Source: Streptococcus suis (GTDB taxonomy: Bacteria; Bacillota; Bacilli; Lactobacillales; Streptococcaceae). Taken from it: a DNA stretch of 58,355 bases. Where the stretch lies: NCBI RefSeq assembly GCF_002960445.1, contig NZ_POJD01000170.1, forward strand, positions 1 through 58,355. The letters are read 5' to 3'. The position numbers and the translations under genes were made by a program. This document shows positions 55,455-58,355 of this stretch, one piece after another. A model generated the notes under the pieces. The model had not been told where the DNA came from. It was given only the letters and a program-made list of their open reading frames with translations, and did not search any database. The number at the start of each line of letters is the position of its first letter. Positions within the stretch are counted from its first letter, which is position 1.

Positions 55455-55970
55455 CTATGTCTTATTCGTAATTCCAAAAATCCGTTCTAAGACAGGTTGG
55501 ATAAGTAAAAACAAAATAAGATTAAATAATAAACTCGGTAGTAATTTATTAAAAACAAAGATGAAAACAGACAAATTTGTCATCTGAAATACTCTAGCAA
55601 ATAAATAACTAATAAATTCAAATTGAAAAATAGAAACTAGCAAAATCAATAGATTGATTGAACTCTTATTTCCAACACCTTTAAAATAGAAATAAATACA
55701 AAAAATAACAAGAGGAAAAGTGGTCGTTGCAATTCCTACTAAGGAAAGATAAGATATGTCATAAATCAATCCCAACAGAGCAAAAATGACTAAAGAAATA
55801 GGGAGAGAAACATAGTTTGCATAAAAAATAGCAAGCATGAGTAAGATATGGCAAGATATAGCAAATAAGCCAACTGACATATTGGATAAAAGAGTCGATA
55901 CCTGCCCATCAATCAACAAAACTAAAAACAGAACAGGAAACATGAAAAATTCTAAAACTCTATTGCGCAT
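55455..55970 (-). CDS. mreD: Rod shape-determining protein MreD
   Basis: A 171-residue integral membrane protein with about five to six hydrophobic helices. It partners MreC in peripheral peptidoglycan synthesis in ovoid cocci, which lack MreB. Sequence conservation is weak, as usual for MreD; the call leans on topology and on the 11 bp overlap with mreC. Confidence 0.9.
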   Translation of the reverse strand: MRNRVLEFFMFPVLFLVLLIDGQVSTLLSNMSVGLFAISCHILLMLAIFYANYVSLPISLVIFALLGLIYDISYLSLVGIATTTFPLVIFCIYFYFKGVGNKSSINLLILLVSIFQFEFISYLFARVFQMTNLSVFIFVFNKLLPSLLFNLILFLLIQPVLERIFGITNKT

Positions 55971-56796
55971 CTGATTGACCCACTACTAATACTGAATATA
56001 TTGATGAAAAACTAGCTGAAGGCTCTACATATAGTTCACGATTTAAGTTATTGCTGCTAGCCTTAACCGAACGAACTTTTCCAATTTGAACGTTAGCAGG
56101 TGTCGCACCAGCCAAATCACTCGTCACAACGTTACTACCAACCGCAATATCATCCGTAGCATTTAACTGATTGATAATAAAACTATTGGAATCCAAATCA
56201 AAACCAGCTAAAATCCCGTATATATCCTTGGAATTGATACTTATTTTTACTGGAAGTTTGGTAAAATCATCAGCATTAGTAAACAATTTTACCACTGATG
56301 AGTTCTCCTCAATGGAGCTAACTACACCAACTAAACCACCATTTGCAACTACCAGAGCATTTTCAGAAATCCCCATATTCTGACCAACATCTATGGTCAC
56401 TTGCTCCGACCATGAAGCAGGTGTTCTAACCAAAACTGAACCTGCAATATACCCTTTCTCTGAGAAAGACGACGCCATTTCTAAACTTTTTCGCAATGTC
56501 TCATTTTCAGCTTTTAAACTAGCATTCTCATTTGCGAAATCTTGTACTGAGAGCAATGACTTCTTTAATTCCTTATTTTCTTCGTAGGTAGCAAACAAAT
56601 GCGAAAGAGAGGACTGTTGGTCAGAGAAAAACCTAGTAGGAACTGATAAAAAAGATTGAATTGGTCTAACGAGTAAATTTATAGAAGAATTGACAAAGGG
56701 TAACTCTGCTCCCTTTGAAAAAGTTAAAAACAACAATGAAAAAGATAATAACAGAAAAACAGAAATTGCAATCAACAATTTAGAAAATTTATTCAT
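55960..56796 (-). CDS. mreC: Cell shape-determining protein MreC
   Basis: A 278-residue bitopic membrane protein. A short cytosolic N-terminus (MNKFSKLL) and one transmembrane helix (about 9-27) precede a coiled coil at about 65-100 and a beta-rich extracellular domain (GLVGVVSSIEENSSVVKLFT). The ATG at 56794-56796 follows GGAGGAG; seven upstream in-frame codons are not supported. It lies directly after the tRNA operon terminator. Confidence 0.94.
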   Translation of the reverse strand: MNKFSKLLIAISVFLLLSFSLLFLTFSKGAELPFVNSSINLLVRPIQSFLSVPTRFFSDQQSSLSHLFATYEENKELKKSLLSVQDFANENASLKAENETLRKSLEMASSFSEKGYIAGSVLVRTPASWSEQVTIDVGQNMGISENALVVANGGLVGVVSSIEENSSVVKLFTNADDFTKLPVKISINSKDIYGILAGFDLDSNSFIINQLNATDDIAVGSNVVTSDLAGATPANVQIGKVRSVKASSNNLNRELYVEPSASFSSIYSVLVVGQSDAQ

Positions 56797-56818
56797 GGCT
56801 CCTCCAATAAGATACAAT

Positions 56819-56848
56819 AAAACGAGAATATCAAATGATAATCTCGTT
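56819..56848 (-). terminator. Terminator of the rRNA-tRNA operon
   Basis: ACGAG-A-TTATC-ATTT-GATA-T-TCTCGT followed by TTTATT on the minus strand, six bases after the last tRNA gene. Confidence 0.8.
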
Positions 56849-56853
56849 CATTA

Positions 56854-56941
56854 CGGAGAATAAGGGATTCGAACCCTTGCGCCAGTTACCCGACCTAACG
56901 ATTTAGCAAACCGTCCTCTTCAGCCTCTTGAGTAATTCTCC
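56854..56941 (-). tRNA. tRNA-Ser (GCT)
   Basis: An 88 nt class II tRNA with acceptor GGAGAAT/ATTCTCC, anticodon GCT in a TTTGCTAAA loop, a long variable arm and a G discriminator. Last gene of the cluster. Confidence 0.95.
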
Positions 56942-56956
56942 ATTTATACAATATAA

Positions 56957-57030
<74 letters not shown>

Positions 57031-57058
57031 AAGAACATATACTTGGACAAGTAAATAA

Positions 57059-57131
57059 TGGCGCGAGACGGAATCGAACCGCCGACACATGGAGCTTCAA
57101 TCCATTGCTCTACCAACTGAGCTACCGAGCC
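57059..57131 (-). tRNA. tRNA-Phe (GAA)
   Basis: A 73 nt tRNA with anticodon GAA in TTGAAGC. The acceptor stem pairs GGCTCGG with TCGCGCC and thus has a T4-C69 mismatch; otherwise the cloverleaf is intact, with an A discriminator. Confidence 0.92.
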
Positions 57132-57140
57132 ATAAGATTA

Positions 57141-57194
57141 TTGTGGACCTGAATTGGAACCTACGACCACAAGTCAAAGAAACTCCATCCCACG
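57141..57194 (-). pseudogene. Deleted initiator tRNA (tRNA-fMet) remnant
   Basis: A 54 nt piece reading CGTGGGATGGAG at the 5' end and GGTCGTAGGTTC...CACAA at the 3' end. These match the two ends of streptococcal tRNA-fMet (CGCGGGATGGAG; GGTCGTAGGTTC...CGCAA). The D-arm remainder and the entire anticodon arm are missing. The T stem no longer pairs (GTAGG against TCAGG). It occupies the place between tRNA-Ser(TGA) and tRNA-Phe where an initiator gene stands in related clusters. Confidence 0.75.
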
Positions 57195-57202
57195 GTAGTG
57201 AA

Positions 57203-57292
57203 AGGAGGATGTGGGATTCGAACCCACGCACGCTTTTACACGCCTGACGGTTTTCAAGACCGTTCCCTTCAGCCGGACTTGGGTAATCCTCC
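57203..57292 (-). tRNA. tRNA-Ser (TGA)
   Basis: A 90 nt class II tRNA with acceptor GGAGGAT/ATCCTCC, anticodon TGA in CTTGAAA, and a long variable arm. Confidence 0.95.
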
Positions 57293-57297
57293 AATTA

Positions 57298-57371
57298 TGG
57301 ACCTTGTAGGACTTGAACCTACGACCGCTCGGTTATGAGCCGAGAGCTCTAACCAGCTGAGCTAAAGGTCC
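57298..57371 (-). tRNA. tRNA with CAT anticodon, probably Ile2 (lysidine)
   Basis: A 74 nt tRNA with acceptor GGACCTT/AAGGTCC and anticodon CAT in CTCATAA. The body resembles the Bacillus tRNA-Ile2 whose C34 is changed to lysidine by TilS. Automatic tools would label it Met. The amino acid is inferred from similarity recalled. Confidence 0.8.
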
Positions 57372-57387
57372 AGCAAACAAGAGTAAA

Positions 57388-57461
57388 TAGCGGCGAAGGG
57401 GATCGAACCCCCGACCTCCCGGGTATGAACCGGACGCTCTAGCCAGCTGAGCTACACCGCC
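57388..57461 (-). tRNA. tRNA-Met (CAT), elongator
   Basis: A 74 nt tRNA with acceptor GGCGGTG/CGCCGCT (G1-T72 and T6-G67 wobble), anticodon CAT in TTCATAC and an A discriminator. It resembles the elongator Met tRNA of Bacillus. Confidence 0.9.
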
Positions 57462-57470
57462 AAATATAAA

Positions 57471-57544
57471 TCGGGAAGACAGGATTCGAACCTGCGACAC
57501 CTTGGTCCCAAACCAAGTACTCTACCAAGCTGAGCTACTTCCCG
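57471..57544 (-). tRNA. tRNA-Pro (TGG)
   Basis: A 74 nt tRNA with acceptor CGGGAAG/CTTCCCG and anticodon TGG in TTTGGGA. Confidence 0.95.
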
Positions 57545-57591
57545 CTGTTATTAAAAATAAAGCTCCCCTAATGACATCATTAAGCGAGTCA

Positions 57592-57665
57592 TGCACCCTA
57601 GAGGATTCGAACCTCTAACCGCCTGATTCGTAGTCAGGTACTCTATCCAGTTGAGCTAAGGGTGC
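57592..57665 (-). tRNA. tRNA-Arg (ACG)
   Basis: A 74 nt tRNA with acceptor GCACCCT/AGGGTGC and anticodon ACG in CTACGAA, the tRNA normally edited to ICG by TadA. Confidence 0.95.
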
Positions 57666-57679
57666 TTCTATAAAGTCCA

Positions 57680-57763
57680 TGCCGAGGACCGGAATCGAAC
57701 CGGTACGATGTTGCCATCGCAGGATTTTAAGTCCTGTGCGTCTGCCAGTTCCGCCACCCCGGC
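57680..57763 (-). tRNA. tRNA-Leu (TAA)
   Basis: An 84 nt class II tRNA with acceptor GCCGGGG/CCTCGGC, anticodon TAA in CTTAAAA, and a long variable arm. Confidence 0.95.
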
Positions 57764-57770
57764 CTCTCAA

Positions 57771-57842
57771 AGCGAACGACGGGATTCGAACCCGCGACCC
57801 CCACCTTGGCAAGGTGGTGTTCTACCACTGAACTACGTTCGC
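57771..57842 (-). tRNA. tRNA-Gly (GCC)
   Basis: A 72 nt tRNA with acceptor GCGAACG/CGTTCGC, anticodon GCC in TTGCCAA and a U discriminator, as usual for bacterial Gly tRNA. Confidence 0.95.
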
Positions 57843-57855
57843 AACCTATTCTAAA

Positions 57856-57928
57856 TGCCGGCTACATGACTTGAACACGCGACCCTCTGATTACAAATCA
57901 GATGCTCTACCAACTGAGCTAAGCCGGC
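57856..57928 (-). tRNA. tRNA-Thr (TGT)
   Basis: A 73 nt tRNA with acceptor GCCGGCT/AGCCGGC and anticodon TGT in TTTGTAA. Confidence 0.95.
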
Positions 57929-57945
57929 TTATTAGTATTTCCTTA

Positions 57946-58027
57946 TGCGGGTTAAGGGACTTGAACCCCCACGCCCGAAAGCGCCAGATCCTAAATCTGG
58001 TGCGTCTGCCAATTCCGCCAAACCCGC
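57946..58027 (-). tRNA. tRNA-Leu (TAG)
   Basis: An 82 nt class II tRNA with acceptor GCGGGTT/AACCCGC, anticodon TAG in TTTAGGA, and a variable arm CGCTTTCGGGCG. Confidence 0.95.
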
Positions 58028-58030
58028 ATA

Positions 58031-58103
58031 TGACTCGTGCTGGGCTCGAACCAGCGACCCATTGATTAAAAGTCAATTGCTCTACCAACTGAGCTAACGA
58101 GTC
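58031..58103 (-). tRNA. tRNA-Lys (TTT)
   Basis: A 73 nt tRNA with acceptor GACTCGT/ACGAGTC and anticodon TTT in CTTTTAA. Confidence 0.95.
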
Positions 58104-58168
58104 GTAAATATGACGCAAACTCTGTTTGCTCTATTTCCAACTTCAAAATGTCTACCAGACTTTTTGAA

Positions 58169-58241
58169 CGGTCCCGACGGGAATCGAACCCGCGATCTTC
58201 GCCGTGACAGGGCGACGTGATAACCGCTACACTACGGGACC
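58169..58241 (-). tRNA. tRNA-Asp (GTC)
   Basis: A 73 nt tRNA with acceptor GGTCCCG/CGGGACC, anticodon GTC in CTGTCAC and a G discriminator. Confidence 0.95.
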
Positions 58242-58243
58242 TA

Positions 58244-58316
58244 TGGGAGTTAACGGGATCGAACCGCTGACCCTCTGCTTGTAAGGCAGATGCTCTCCCA
58301 GCTGAGCTAAACTCCC
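58244..58316 (-). tRNA. tRNA-Val (TAC)
   Basis: A 73 nt tRNA with acceptor GGGAGTT/AACTCCC and anticodon TAC in CTTACAA. It is five bases from the 5S rRNA end and so is the first tRNA of the rRNA-tRNA operon. Confidence 0.95.
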
Positions 58317-58321
58317 TATTC

Positions 58322-58355
58322 GCTAAGCGACTACCGTATCTCACAGGGGGCAACC
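58322..58355 (-). rRNA. rrf: 5S rRNA, 3' end only
   Basis: On the minus strand the window opens GGTTGCCCCCTGTGAGATAC and continues GGTAGTCGCTTAGC. This is the 3' end of streptococcal 5S rRNA. The rest of the gene is outside the window. Confidence 0.85.

Overview
The window is a chromosomal segment of a Gram-positive streptococcus, most probably Streptococcus suis. The species call rests on a 21-codon ORF next to a ComR regulator whose last nine residues read GNWGTWVEE, which I recall as the S. suis competence pheromone XIP. It is supported by the S10/spc/alpha operon order, IreB-RuvX-DUF1292, cinA-recA, mreCD-pcsB and the tRNA order. Every supported gene is on the minus strand, as expected for one replichore arm close to an origin. 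The right edge cuts the 3' end of a 5S rRNA gene. The left edge carries three tandem promoters and a leader typical of a streptococcal rRNA operon, so the segment lies between two co-directional rRNA operons.

Read in the direction of transcription (right to left) the layout is as follows. (1) 58355-56854: end of 5S rRNA, 15 intact tRNA genes and a deleted initiator-tRNA remnant. (2) 56796-54104: mreC, mreD and pcsB (cell shape and division). (3) 54003-49552: prs, an aromatic-type aminotransferase, recO, plsX and an acyl carrier protein. (4) 49434-33965: purine biosynthesis in two blocks, purC-L-F-M-N-H and purD-(DUF523)-purE-purK-(AbiH)-purB. An AT-rich unknown membrane protein separates the blocks. 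(5) 33847-28141: a membrane-anchored MerR-type regulator, ruvB, a HAD phosphatase, comR-comS, folC and a tiny ORF. (6) 28088-18905: a polytopic GT-C-like membrane protein, mutL, an XRE regulator with a CPBP protease, ruvA, tag, cinA, recA and spx. (7) 18799-17761: ireB-ruvX-DUF1292, followed by an array of about five 50-51 bp terminator-like repeats. (8) 17271-16798: comX. (9) 16532-1807: the complete S10-spc-alpha ribosomal protein cluster from rpsJ to rplQ, with secY, adk, infA and rpoA, ending in an L17 downstream element RNA and a terminator. (10) 1594-341: a glutamate-cysteine ligase-like gene.

Several parts work together. comR and comS form a pheromone circuit. The comS and comX promoters carry the same GACA-N4-TGTC box at exactly the same distance from the -10 element, so both ends of the competence switch are visible here. 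DNA recombination and repair genes (ruvA, ruvB, recA, recO, mutL, tag, cinA) are interleaved with that switch. The pur genes supply IMP, and prs supplies PRPP for them.

The accessory content is small but pointed. It comprises the AbiH-family gene whose ribosome binding site overlaps the purK stop codon, the leaderless-looking membrane gene between purH and purD, and the XRE/CPBP pair between mutL and ruvA. The non-coding parts are unusually rich in structure. Spacers inside the spc operon fold into long nested hairpins, and many terminators run directly into an extended -10 promoter of the next gene.
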